Source: Clusia tigrina (taxonomy: Eukaryota; Arthropoda; Insecta; Diptera; Clusiidae). Taken from it: a stretch of 64,000 nt of DNA. Of the stretch, positions 52,019-62,676 are shown piece after piece. A program made the translations under genes and the position numbers. The notes under the pieces were generated by a model that saw only the letters and a program-made list of their open reading frames with translations, had not been told where the DNA came from and did no database searches. The first letter of the stretch is position 1. Every line of letters starts with the position of its first letter. Where the stretch lies: contig OV050032.1 in the NCBI GenBank assembly GCA_920105625.2, positions 76,923,879 through 76,987,878 of the forward strand. Direction: 5' to 3'.

Positions 52019-55000
52019 CCTCCATCACTCGAAGGCGGCGTCTGCCAGCCTTCAGCTCCGTCTTGCAAAAGGCGGAGTAGACGTTGTCCTGATCCAAGAA
52101 CCCTGGACACACGGGGACTTGGTATGTGGTCTCAGGACTGAAAATTATAGTTTGCTGTATACCGTAAGTGAAGGAAGACCTAGGTCTTGTATCTTCATTA
52201 GGAATAATGTTAGCTCATTTATTCTCCCCAATTACAGCAACAAGGATTTAACGGCCGTCTGCCCTGAAACTGGCAAGGGGCGGTACTGGTTGGTCTCGGC
52301 CTATATGGCGCATGACCATGAGATCCTTCCAGAAGCCAACCTACAGAAGCTTGTTGTGGATGCAAAGGCTCAACGGGTGGCTGTTATTATTGGATGCGAT
52401 GCCAATGCGCACCATGACATCTGGGGAAGCACGGATGTCAATGAACGAGGTGAGTCATTATATGAATATATTGTAACGACTAACCTTTCTGTATGCAATA
52501 AGGGGTCAGAACCCACTTTTATTACTGCTAATAGGCAAGAAGTCCTTGACTTAACCCTTGCCTCAGAATCAATTTTTCATCGGATCTCAAATTGGAGAGT
52601 TCTAGAGGAACATTCCTTTTCGGATCATAGGTTAATTCAGTTTGATCTTCTAGATAGTCTACCTAGCCCTAAGGCTTTTAGAAATGTCAGGAAAGCAAAC
52701 TGGGACCTCTACAAGGTGACTGTAGCTAGACTACTACCTCAGAACCCCACAAGCACAAGCACGTGTGACGAAATTGATAGGTCTGTGGAGGTTCTAACGG
52801 TTGCTCTTAATAGGCTCTATTGGTCTCTTGCCCCCTCAGTAGACCCAGGGGGAAGGAGAAACCCACATGGTGGGGGGAGGAAATTAGGGGACTCAGACAA
52901 ACCTGTAGGAGACTTTTCAACAGCGCAAAGAAGTCTAGAGATAGTGCAGACTGGGCTTTATATAAGGCAGCACTCAGAGCCTTCAAAAGTAAGCTTAGGA
53001 AAGCACAGAGAGAATCGTGGAGAAACTTTTGCGGTGACGTAGAAGATATTTCTGAGACGTCCAGGTTGAGGAAGATCCTATCAATTGCTCCAATGGTACC
53101 TGGTTACCTGACGAGGGAGGATGGATCCTGGACTTCAAATAGTAATGAGACTCTAGAGCTTCTTCTGGAGACTCACTTCCCTGGTTGCTCGAGCACCATT
53201 CTGCAGAGAACGAAGCCCAGCGGGAATGTAGTTGAAGTCAGCTCAGATATAGTCACGAAACCAAAATTGCAATGGGCTATCCATAGCTTCAAACCATTTA
53301 AAGCATCTGGCCCAGATGGTGTAGCTCCAATTGAAATTCAGCAGTCAGAGAATCTTATAATGGAGTGGCTGTTAAAGATCTATAATAGTTGTCTTGAATT
53401 AGCCTATATTCCAGACTCATGGAAGCATGTGAGGGTAATTTTTATACCCAAGGCCGGCAAAAGCTCGCACACAGCTCCAGGGGACTTAAGACCCATTAGT
53501 TTGTCCTCCTTATGTCTAAAAATCCTGGAAAGGTTGTTAGATATTCATCTGAGGCTCACTATAGACAGACAAGCTGTCAGTCTCTCAGCATGCCTACTTT
53601 AAGGGTAAATCGGTGGAGACCGCTTTACACTCCTTAGTCTCTAGTATTGAGTGCTCCCTGCACAACAAGGAGTTCTCCATAGTGGCTTTCCTGGACATTG
53701 AGGGAGCTTTTAACAACATCAAATAAGACGCAATAATCGGTGCGATGCGGGACTTGGAGGTGGAACCCGCCATTAGCAGGTGAATTGAAAACATGCTTAG
53801 TAGCTGGATAATCAATTCACAGCTGGGGGCGGCGTCGGCCAAGAAGTCCGTGTGCAGAGGCACACCTCAAGGTGGAGTTCTTTCACCCTACTCTGGAATC
53901 TTGCGGTAAATCAGGTGCTTGTTCGACTGGAGAGGGAAGGGTGCAAGGTGGTTGCGTATGCGGATGATGTTGCTATTAGTATCTCGGGTAAATACATATC
54001 TACTTTGAGGGACTTGATGCAAAATATGCTGAACTTTCTCTCTAAATGGACTACTGACTGTGGGTTGGGGGTTAATCCGACCAAGACTAAGCTGGTACTC
54101 TTCACTAGGAATTATAAAATTCCTCAATTTATTGCTCCAAAACTAATGGGTGTAGATATTGACCTTGTCGAGGAGGCTAAATATCTGGGCGTGATCCTAG
54201 ATAGGAAGCTGAATTGGAAGGCCAACATAAGCGAGCGCATTAGGAAGGCTCAGGTAGCTCTGTACTCTTGCAAAAGAGTCAAAGGCAAAAAATGGGGGTT
54301 ACAGCCTAAGGTTGCCTATTGGATATATACAGCTGTGGTACGACCAGTCCTTTTCTATGGGGTGCTTGCTTGGTGGACAGCCCTAAGTAAGTCCATATAC
54401 AATAGGCTGATGACAAATGTACAAAGAACGGCAGAGGTATTCATAAGTAGTGCCATTAGAACGACTCCAACGGCAGCATTGGATATTATGCTCAATCTGC
54501 TGCCTGTTATGCTTTTTGGCGAAAAAATGGCTGCAAACTCAGCTATCAGACTAAAAGCTACGCATCAATAGGATGCCAGGAATATTGGTCATGCGTCCAT
54601 TTTAAGACATTTTGAGGGTATTCCTGACTCTTTCGACTACATCACACCAATGTACGCCTTCAATGGTATGTGCAAGATCTCCATTCCCTCCAGGGACGAA
54701 TGGAAGGATGGCATCTCCACTCATGTAGAAGGGGTTCACATCTACACAGATGGATCCAAACTACAGAGTAGGGTGGGAGGTGGTGTATTCTCAGAAGATT
54801 TGGATATTAACATGTCCTTTAGGATGCCCGACCATTGCAGTGTTTTTCAGGCAGAGGTCGCGGCTATAGAGGCAGCACTGTCTTGGCTAAGGAAGAAGAA
54901 GATATCTGGACTTGATATTTGCATTCTGTCCGACAGCCAAGCTGCTTTGCGCTCCCTGGATTCGGTTATTATCACCTCAAAAGCCGTCAAGAGCTGCCGC

Positions 55001-55579
55001 AAATCTTTAGGCGAGATAGCTAAGCAGACCCGTCTGCATCTGTGCTGTGTTCCCGGTCACAGAGATATTCCAGGGAACTGCAAGGCGGATGAACTTGCCC
55101 GTGAGGGTACTACCATACGGATGGAACCAGATAGGTCGCAATTCGGTATACCTATTGCCACATGTAAACTCTTAGTAAATACAATATCCTTAGGAACAGC
55201 GGGCAGGCGCTGGTCTGAACTTTTAGGATGTAAAATAGCTAGACAAACCTGGCCAGAGATAAATGTCAAGCGCTCTAAGGACATAATGGCTCTAAATAGA
55301 CAAAGCATAGGTCCCGTGATTAGCGTCTTAACGGGACACTGGACTCTAGGCACACACGGGTGTAGGCTGGGGATCGCCTCTAATGACTTCTGCAGGAGTT
55401 GCATGGACGAGGAGGAGGAAGAGTCTACTGCTCACCTGTTGTGCACGTGTCCAGCTTTGTCCAGAAGGAGGCGCACTTTCCTAGGCGACTACTTTTTGGA
55501 CTCCTTGGGAGATATCTCAAAAAAAAAGATTAGCTCCATCAACTGCTTCATTAAAAGCTCCAAATGGCTGGACCTTTGA
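51996..55579 (+). pseudogene. LINE-B ORF2: endonuclease, RT, RNase H
   Basis: Starts M-L-R-I-V-Q-I-N-L-H-H-S-K. The endonuclease has L-I-Q-E-P-W, G-C-D-A-N-A-H-H-D and S-D-H-R. RT has F-L-D-I-E-G-A-F-N-N (motif A) and Y-A-D-D near 53960. RNase H (54650-55579) has Y-T-D-G-S-K, F-Q-A-E-V, L-S-D-S-Q-A and V-P-G-H-R-D, and is followed by C-R-S-C-M-D ... H-L-L-C-T-C. Lesions against LINE-A: a 1-bp deletion near 52812, TAA near 53724, TGA near 53781, a 1-bp deletion near 53888 and TAG near 54569. The +1 shift near 53578 is shared with LINE-A. Confidence 0.9.
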
Positions 55580-55675
55580 AAGGGATGGGACCTGCTGTCC
55601 CATGCGGTATCACACAGGGTCAATGTTGGCCTAAGTGCGCCCTTTTCGGGTGGCCGCTTTACCTACCTACCTACC

Positions 55676-55687
55676 TAGGTCGTCCTG
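55676..55687. repeat. Target-site duplication of LINE-B (right)
   Basis: TAGGTCGTCCTG, identical to 40272-40283; after it the F integrase sequence resumes with GAATGTTAGG as in the duplicated copy near 36047. Confidence 0.85.
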
Positions 55688-56077
55688 GAATGTTAGGATG
55701 TATTTATTCCCAGACGAGCTCTCGGGCAATGGTCCCACCGTATCCATGAACACTTTTTCGAATGGTCTGTTAGCAGTATCAGTTAGTTGCATAGGCATCC
55801 TTGTTAGCCTTGATACCTTGTTATTCTGGCAACTTTCACACCCAGCGATCAGTTTCCGTATATCCAACATCATTTTAGGCCACCTATAGTTCTTGCGTAT
55901 ACGCCTATACGTCTTCATGAAACCCTGGTGACTCCCCAAAGGAGAATTATGGTAATCTTTTAACACCGTTTCAATCTCCTTCTGGTCCGACAGTTCAATT
56001 ACAGCGTCCGTAACAAAAGGTAATTCTGGAGTCGTACCGTCACCCATGGCGTCCCCCTGCTTCGCGGAGTCATCCAC
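55688..56077 (-). pseudogene. Element F integrase, N-terminal part (right of LINE-B)
   Basis: Carries the zinc-binding region (H-N-S-P-L-G-S-H-Q-G-F, C-E-S-C-Q-N-N) and the first catalytic Asp (M-D-T-V-G-P-L-P-E). It runs to the LINE-B insertion site in the core domain and is almost identical to 36050-36420. Confidence 0.88.
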
Positions 56078-57620
56078 AGTATTCTTTCGCTCCCTTATTT
56101 GCGCTCTTGTTTGGACAGCTGCTATCCGCGGTGCGGTGAAAATCTCGCTTTCTCCCTTAACCGAGTTATTACCTGTTGGACTCTCGCTGCTGTATCCTCA
56201 AGCGCTTTCCGCAAATTTTCCTGTTCTTGTACATTTATATCATCCAATATAGCGAGACACCGTCTCAACCCCTCACTGATGAACCTGTATGCCAAACAGT
56301 CTTTCGTGATGTCAAAAGAAACTGCCCTCGCTTCCAAAAACCCCAGTTCCACTTCTACCCTGTCTAACTCAATCCATGCCCTCACTATTATTCGTTCCCT
56401 TTTTGACCTTTCCGTTTGCCCATCATTGATCGCATATCCCGCGATATTCTCAGTGATTCTCAGAACACTCGTATTTTGCGGCGCATTACTCAGCGCATCC
56501 GCATTCAAATTCGTTTTCCCTGGCTTGTACACAATATCAAATGTGTACTCGGACAGCTTATGCCTGAACCGTGCCAGTCTAGACATTTGATCCTTCAAAT
56601 TTACGATTCCCCTTAGCGGTTGGTGGTCTGTATAAACCGTGAACTGCCTCCCCAAAAGGTATGATCTGAAGTTACGAGTGGCCCAAACTATAGCCAGCAC
56701 CTCCCTCTCTATCGTAGCCTCATGAGCCTCTGAAAAGTTGCTGGAGCACCAGTAAGTCCAAATGGCATTCGTTTGAACTCAAAATGACCCAAAGATGTGC
56801 TGAATGTCGTTTTCTCTCTGTCTTCCGCACCCATCAAGACTTGATGGTATCCACTAGCCAAATCTAGCGTAAAGAAATACCTACAATGACCCAACTGATC
56901 CAGAATTTCGTCAATTCTTGGGATCGGAAAAACTAGCTTCAGCGTGACGTCATTTAATTTCCTGAAATCGACCACCAATCTCCATTTCTTGGTGTTGTCC
57001 TGGGACTTTTTCGGAACCAATAATAAAGGTGAATTCCATGGAGAATTGCTCGGCATTATTATGCCCTCCTCCAACAACTTGTCCACCTGTCGATTCATTT
57101 CGTCACGATGAGCCTCTGAAGTTCTATATTGCCTTTGATTTATGGGCAACTGCCCCTCCGCTATGGGAATATTGTGCTCAATTGTAGATGTGAACGGCAG
57201 CGCATCTCCATCGAGTAGGAAAACATCGTTATACTCTGCGCACATTCTTGCTATTGAAAGGATTTCCTCATTTAAAATACTCCCCGTTCCCAATTCGTTT
57301 TTCAGTTTCTCCGCTCTCTCGGTATTCTCCCGAGACCTTTCCTGCACTACAAAATCACTCGCATCGCTTACTTCTCTAATGTCGTACTCCGAGATATTGG
57401 AACATGTCGCCTCGCAATTCTGATCCCACACTACGTCCGATTCTTGAGTATTCAGCACTGCTGCCTCGACTGTATAATTTGTGGCGTATGCCAAAGTATC
57501 GCTGATATGCACGCCAGGCTGTATCTCTTGCCTGTTTACTATTGTTAAACCCTCTTTCACAGGTACCCTTACCTTTTTTACAGTTATTGCCCTAGCCTTC
57601 GCTATGCCTTCTGATTAACT
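56078..57620 (-). pseudogene. Element F pol, original copy: RT and RNase H with deletion
   Basis: The frame 56709-57560 has R-Q-Y-R-T-S-E-A-H-R, W-N-S-P-L-L-L-V-P-K-K, F-R-K-L-N and T-L-D-L-A-S-G-Y-H-Q, then F-G-L-T-G-A-P-A-T-F-Q-R-L-M. At about 56718 it jumps directly into RNase H (M-L-A-I-V-W-A-T-R-N-F, frame 56122-56700). About 590 bp are missing compared with the duplicated copy, including the catalytic Y-L-D-D. The insert between RNase H and integrase is present but frameshifted near 56130. Confidence 0.87.
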
Positions 57621-57842
57621 TTCCTGCTCCCTGCTTAAACTGTCCCTCCGTGTTCTACTCTGGTTCCTTCCTATACTGTCCCTTGCACAAAGTCTAAAAT
57701 TTTTCACAGTTTTCCCGCTCCCATTGCATACGGATAAGCGTTTACGTACTGTATCTATTATAGAGCAATTCCACAAATTATCTCTTCCCAGTATTCCATC
57801 TGCCGGGATACCGTCTTGGGTCTGGATAATGTGGAAATCCCA

Positions 57843-58472
57843 TTACAAATTCTCAGCACGGTGAATATCGAGTTTCATTAGGCAAAGGGCTTTAACACTT
57901 CCCCCAAATGCCCCGCTTAAACTGCTTATTCTGCACGCTTGTACATTGGGAAATGACCTCATGGATTCAGCCTTTATTAGACTGGTGTCCGCACCTGTGT
58001 CAAGCAATAATACCAGATGACCTGCTTTTGCAGCCTTGCACGGAATGATCACATAAAAATCATCCGTGTAGGTAGACTGACTGTTGAAATTGTTAGCCAA
58101 AAAATGTTTATATCGCGGAGGGTCTCTACACATATCTCTCATAAACCTATCGGTGCTAGCAAGAAGTATACTTAAACACGATTTAAAATTTGCCGTACTA
58201 CCATTCATCTTCCCCATGCAGTTTTTAAAATCTGCTGTCATGCCCCTGGCCGGCTGAATTACCTGTCTGCATCTTTCACTAATACTATTAAAATTTGTTT
58301 CTATATATATTAATATACCAGGGAGGTAGTTCCTGATTAACCCCACTGCTCTCTGGCGAATTACCCCAAACAGGCTTAGCAATAGACAAAAAAAATGTAT
58401 TGTCCCTAAAAGTGCTGTATCCTGTATCTTCGGAGTTTGTGGTTTCTCGACTGTCGCTGACATGAGAACCAC
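57843..58472 (-). pseudogene. Element F protease region
   Basis: Frame of 209 codons with the aspartic protease motif L-L-L-D-T-G-A-D-T-S-L-I-K near its end. About 100 residues upstream lies a hydrophobic stretch (F-F-C-L-L-L-S-L-F-G-V), in the same relative place as in G. It is broken before RT by a stop near 57843 and others to 57620. Confidence 0.82.
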
Positions 58473-58515
58473 GTTTAGTGCCTGAATATTAGCAGTGTTC
58501 TGGGGTTTCCAACCT

Positions 58516-60775
58516 CTAGGCTGAGGTTGGCCCCCTACCGGTTTCCCTGATTCTGCCTGTTGCTATTCCTCGCGAAACAGTTCTCTGCCATATGGCCAAT
58601 GCGCCCACACCATGTACAGGTCGGTTGGCGACTTCCTTTCCGTTCGTTCCTTGCATCGTATGATTGGTTTTGCTGCGAGCCATAGGTATGATGGTTATTA
58701 CTTCTGCCGCCCGTGTTCCGCTGCCATGTGCGGTCCCCTGGGTTTCCACGAGGCAACACGGGTCTCTGCTGACTGGCAATGGTACTTTGCTGCGGATTTC
58801 CGAAGCTTTCTCTGGAGTAGTACTGTCTACCCTGTTGTCTTGCTGATGCATTCCTTGGACAACTCATCCCTCTTTGGTGTCCATAATTACCGCAATCCTC
58901 ACAAAACGGACGGTATTCCTCCTCGTCCGTCACTCATCCCAGAAATGCCCGTGCCTATTACAAAATGAGCATACGACCTCTACAGCCGGTCGTCGATCTC
59001 TATGGTCCATTCCCCGTTTCTCATTACCCCCCAATTCTTGTCGCGGGACACTCGAACCAGCGGGTGCACTCGTCTAGCATATGCCCCCCGTCGTGGCTCT
59101 TTGCTGAATGGCCACCTCTGCAGACGTAACTGCCTCTATCAAATCTGCCATTGATCGTTGTGTCAGACCTAGCGTGTAATTGGCCAAGTCCCTGTTTACT
59201 AAACCGGCCTTGAACACCGTCACCATGGCCCTCTCTATTTGCGATTTGTATACCGACGCACTTTCAGGGAATTGCCTGTTTGCTTCTGCACTCGCTGCAC
59301 TCCCCAGTGACTGGAGCCTACGGCCCCAGGCTCTCAATTCCTCTCCAGGCTTCTGAGTAGACTCCTGGATCTCTCTTATGAGTACGTCGTACGATTTTTG
59401 TTTCAAGTATGTCCTGTCCAGGAGAGCATATAAATCAATCAGGTTGTCTACTGGGCTATGAGCCAACAAATCAAACGTGTCCCCTGTTGTTCTCTGTCTT
59501 ATACATCTTATCAAGTGTTCAACCTCCGCTTCCGGAAGACTTTGTTGGGCAAGCTCGCATCCTTCCTTGAACCTCCTGATTTCCGTCCTGAGATCGTAAA
59601 TCTCAACGCCAGAAAACAAAGGCACAAGCTTCTCCACAGCTTTGGCCACCTCCAGCATGCTCATTCTGACTGTCAGGTTAACCACCACAGGAATAACTGT
59701 ATCGCTCACCTCTTGTGTAGCTAATTGGCTATTAATCCCCTCTACCAACAGATACTTAACCAGATCCTGGCGCAAACTTAGTGGCCGCCGTGCTTCCAAC
59801 CGAGTTGGCGTGTCGTATATAGGCTCTTCCGACTGAGGCGCTTTATCCTTTTCCCCTACGCTCGTCGGTTGAGTCGCTGCTTTCTTATTCACCTGCGATT
59901 CGCGCTGTGCCTGGTCTTCAATGAAACTAATCGGTAGCCCTCCTAAATCGCAATCCCTCACTACTATTTTCGGAATGAGATGTGCTCGGATACACTGAGG
60001 CGTCAAGTATCCTGATCCTCCTACTTCCGGTATCGAAGCCTGAACCGTCTGCGTTTGCATTTCCGACGTTGACACCGACCTTGGCCTCACCTGAGATGGC
60101 TTCACTTCTACCGTCGCTCCTCTAAACCTGAAATTCTCTTGCTTTAACAAAGAAGCTGCCTCCTCTGTTTCCTCGAGCCATCTTGAGAGTTCCTTAGCTT
60201 TATTTTGAAGGAATTCTCTATCAGCTTTCAGCTCCTCCTTTTCCTTACGTACTTCCTCTAATTCTTTTTCCCTCCTGCTCAAGATAGCAGTCAGAGCCAA
60301 ATCGGCTGCTTCCAAAGGCGATATTCTTCCCCTTACTCTGGCCTCCTCCCACAACGTCTGGGCTTCAGTCTTACCCGCGCTGGCTTCGAAATGATCAAAT
60401 ACTCTCTCTTACTGCTTTTAACTCGTCCTGTGCGTCTTCTTTGCTCTTTAACGGAGACCCACTCGGTGCCTCAATTGTTGCTAAATCCGTCTCAAATACC
60501 TTGAGCCACCCTGACACTAAATTTTCCACATATCCAGGAATATTCGTCGCAAAGTATTCGTCGTCCCTACAGACCTCCTTGTGCGGCAGTAATTTTACGT
60601 GGTTGTTTTGAAATTTTTCCACCAAACCTCGCAACTCGGTGATTCGTCTGTGATAATACTTCACCGTTTTCACATCCTTCCGGTCCTTCCTGAAGTTGGA
60701 AATCAACCTCTGTACCTCTTTGCCCACCACTTCCTGGGATTTCAGCAACTCCTTCACTTCCTTCGATAGTCCCAT
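58516..60775 (-). pseudogene. Element F gag
   Basis: ATG at 60775 (M-G-L-S-K-E-V-K-E-L-L). A coiled-coil N-terminal frame (60395-60775) shifts near 60390 into the main frame 59074-60354, with heptad-like K-E-L-E-E-V-R-K-E and a capsid-like part (L-R-T-E-I-R-R-F-K-E-G-C). A TAG near 59076 and a lost Cys near 58960 break the zinc-knuckle region. The last frame, 58516-58933, has C-E-D-C-G-N-Y-G-H and C-T-W-C-G-R-I-G-H-M-A-E-N-C. Layout matches G gag: coiled coil, capsid, three knuckles. Confidence 0.83.
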
Positions 60776-61410
60776 GTACTATGCCTAATCCAATAAATAT
60801 CCCGTTGAACAACCCAATCTCAAAGAAAAATCTCCATGCATCTGTTGAAAAAAAAAAAAAAAATCCTCCCAATTCGCAAAAACCGAAATCGGATTTACAG
60901 GCAAAAATGTCTTGATTCACTCCCGGAAATTCGAATCCATATTTAAAAAGTAAATCCGTAACGTATGTGCAACGTAATAAAAATATTTATATTCTTCCTA
61001 ATACCCTAAGCTCATGGTATTTAATTGTGTCAAAAAAAGTGAAAAAATGTGTATCCAAATATATCCCTAACGACAAACAAACACAAAACCCCTACCAAAA
61101 AAATCGTCATAGCTAGGATGAACATACATAGACCGTCCGATTATACTGACGGTTTATGGTTGCCATTCCAAGCTGCGTGTCACAGCGCAAACGCGCCTGT
61201 ATGTTGCAACTTCTTTGACCAGCGCTACGGCGCCTTCAGGGTCGCAGAAGTATCTACTTAGATTACGCTATTATACACTCTACTCACCAATTTATTCGAT
61301 GACATCTTTCTTTTAAGGTCCTCTGTCCTTTGGGTCCTTTGACTTTCGTTGCAGGATGCTTCCCTGCTTCAGGTTCCTCGCCCTGGGATTCCTCCAATAG
61401 GTCCTTTAGA
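60776..61410 (-). other. Element F leader
   Basis: Between primer site and gag. A short ATG-started frame (M-S-S-N-K-L) near 61304 runs into a splice-donor-like GGTGAGTA (61288-61281). env of such elements is usually made from a spliced RNA, so this could be the donor, but no acceptor was confirmed. A 15-base A/T homopolymer lies near 60847. Confidence 0.5.
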
Positions 61411-61422
61411 CCGGCTGCGCCA
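61411..61422 (-). promoter_or_regulatory. Element F primer-binding site (tRNA-Ser-like)
   Basis: TGGCGCAGCCGG in element orientation, 2 nt from the 5' LTR. It differs at one base from TGGCGCAGTCGG, the serine tRNA site used by 17.6/297-type elements. Confidence 0.65.
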
Positions 61423-61424
61423 AT

Positions 61425-61865
61425 TGTTGCGTTCTCCGAGCGTTAGCTGTGGCAATGCGCCTGCAGTTGCCTGTCACCTGTAAATACTTGCCAGACCTGT
61501 AAATCACTTGCCGACTGCGGCGTAAACACAACACACACCGTTTCGCTTTCGGAAATATACAACTTCGATTTATTCTTAATTCACTCTTATTTATATTTTT
61601 AATTCTAGCTACATAATTATTTTTTTTAACCTACTTAGGTGTTCCAATTACGCAAGTGTTGACCCAAAACAATAATCGCAATGAGCCAGTTCATACAAAA
61701 TGCCAATGGTGCATTTTAGCCCTAGTTTTTGTGTCACTGTGTAATTGTAACACCTGTGAAATTCATATATGTAATATTAATTATAGCTACAACCTATATA
61801 GATAGGCTACTTGGGTTGTGTCGCGAGTCAACTACTCGTAGGTAGTCGTATCTTGACTCACAACA
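61425..61865 (-). repeat. Element F 5' LTR (441 bp)
   Basis: Partner of 30938-31376, with the same TG...CA ends and a few small indels and substitutions. It is followed outside by the GAAG duplication. Confidence 0.9.
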
Positions 61866-61999
61866 GAAGCTGTTCCCGATCGTCCTTTCTGTCGGAGTCC
61901 CATTGATGTCCTCATGCACGACATTTATTTCCTGTCATGGGAATTCCTAAATGACTTCGATGCCCTTCCGGTGAAGGAAGAGTCCCTTATTGAGATCTA
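61866..61999 (-). pseudogene. Errantivirus-like pol fragment, upstream of the F insertion
   Basis: 134 bp whose minus-strand end (D-R-E-Q then GAAG) joins in frame with 30937-30149 once element F is removed. The rest of the fragment has stops in all frames and no motif I can name, so only the last codons are secure. On its right it meets a truncated LTR at 62000, an abnormal junction. Confidence 0.6.
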
Positions 62000-62666
62000 G
62001 AGTTTACAATTTCATTTTATTTTGAATTTAATTTAATTCACAATTCCAATTTTAATTTACTATTTAAACAACCAGCTAGAATTCACAGTTCCAATTTTTA
62101 TTATTATTTAAATGTTTAATTGACTGGTTTTAACCGCACAACCGTATTCTTTATAACTCCCTATTGAACTGAACTATTCCCTAATTCTGAGTTTGTCACG
62201 AAGCCTCGGTTCGGAGGCCTACGTGACCTAAAGTGTCGCAACAGCAAACATCAACGCTCCCACAGTTTGGGTTCCCACCATTTTCGCTTTCCGGTGCATC
62301 GACCGATCGCGCCCGATTTCACCGAATGCACTTGATCGATGCAGAATCAGTGAAATGCAGGTAATCGAACTGCAGCACCGTCGTTTGGGTGCTTTGGGGC
62401 GGAAGTCTGACCGTTGCGAATACCTTAGAGCGAGGTGCATTGAACGATGGATGTCCCACACGCGCATGGTGGACGGACAGACGGACAACTTGCACACGCG
62501 AGATGGACGGACGTCTTGCACGCGCAAGCAAAAGTTGACGCTGATGGATAGTCAACTTGTACGGGCTTTGTACGGGCACATGAAGCGTAGAGTTGACGCT
62601 GACGGATCGACAACTTGTACGCGCACATGACGTGCCGGTGGAAAGCCACAATGCACCCCACTAACT
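62000..62666 (-). repeat. Errantivirus-like LTR, copy 2, U5 side missing
   Basis: Nearly identical to 22671-23340, with a few small indels at its left side and colinear from about 62228 at a constant offset of 39326 bp. It starts AGTTAGTGGGG in element orientation after the purine tract. It stops at 62000, so R/U5, primer site and gag are missing before pol. Confidence 0.87.
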
Positions 62667-62676
62667 CCTCCACCTC

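Larger units (their letters stand above)
40284..55675 (+). mobile_element. LINE-B: LOA-like LINE, split by element G in its 5' UTR
   Basis: A 5' piece (40284-40356) and the main body (50633-55675) form one LINE on the + strand: 5' UTR, ORF1, ORF2 and a (TACC)n tail (55661-55675). The 12-bp target duplication encloses both pieces and element G. The 73-bp 5' piece is recognisably related to the LINE-D 5' end (shared AGTCACCTTGTCG), which supports this reading. LINE-B and LINE-A are two copies of one family. Confidence 0.82.
30938..61865 (-). mobile_element. Element F: env-bearing Ty3/gypsy retrotransposon with nested insertions
   Basis: LTRs at 30938-31376 and 61425-61865, TG...CA ends and a GAAG duplication mark a single insertion of minus orientation. 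Right to left: 5' LTR, primer site, leader, gag, protease, RT, RNase H, integrase (split at 40283/55676 by LINE-B, which itself contains G), spacer, then a second RT-RNase H-integrase-spacer unit created by an internal tandem duplication, env, purine tract and 3' LTR. Without LINE-B, G and the duplication it would be about 11 kb. The LTRs differ at roughly a dozen to fifteen sites by eye, so the insertion is not new. Confidence 0.85.
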
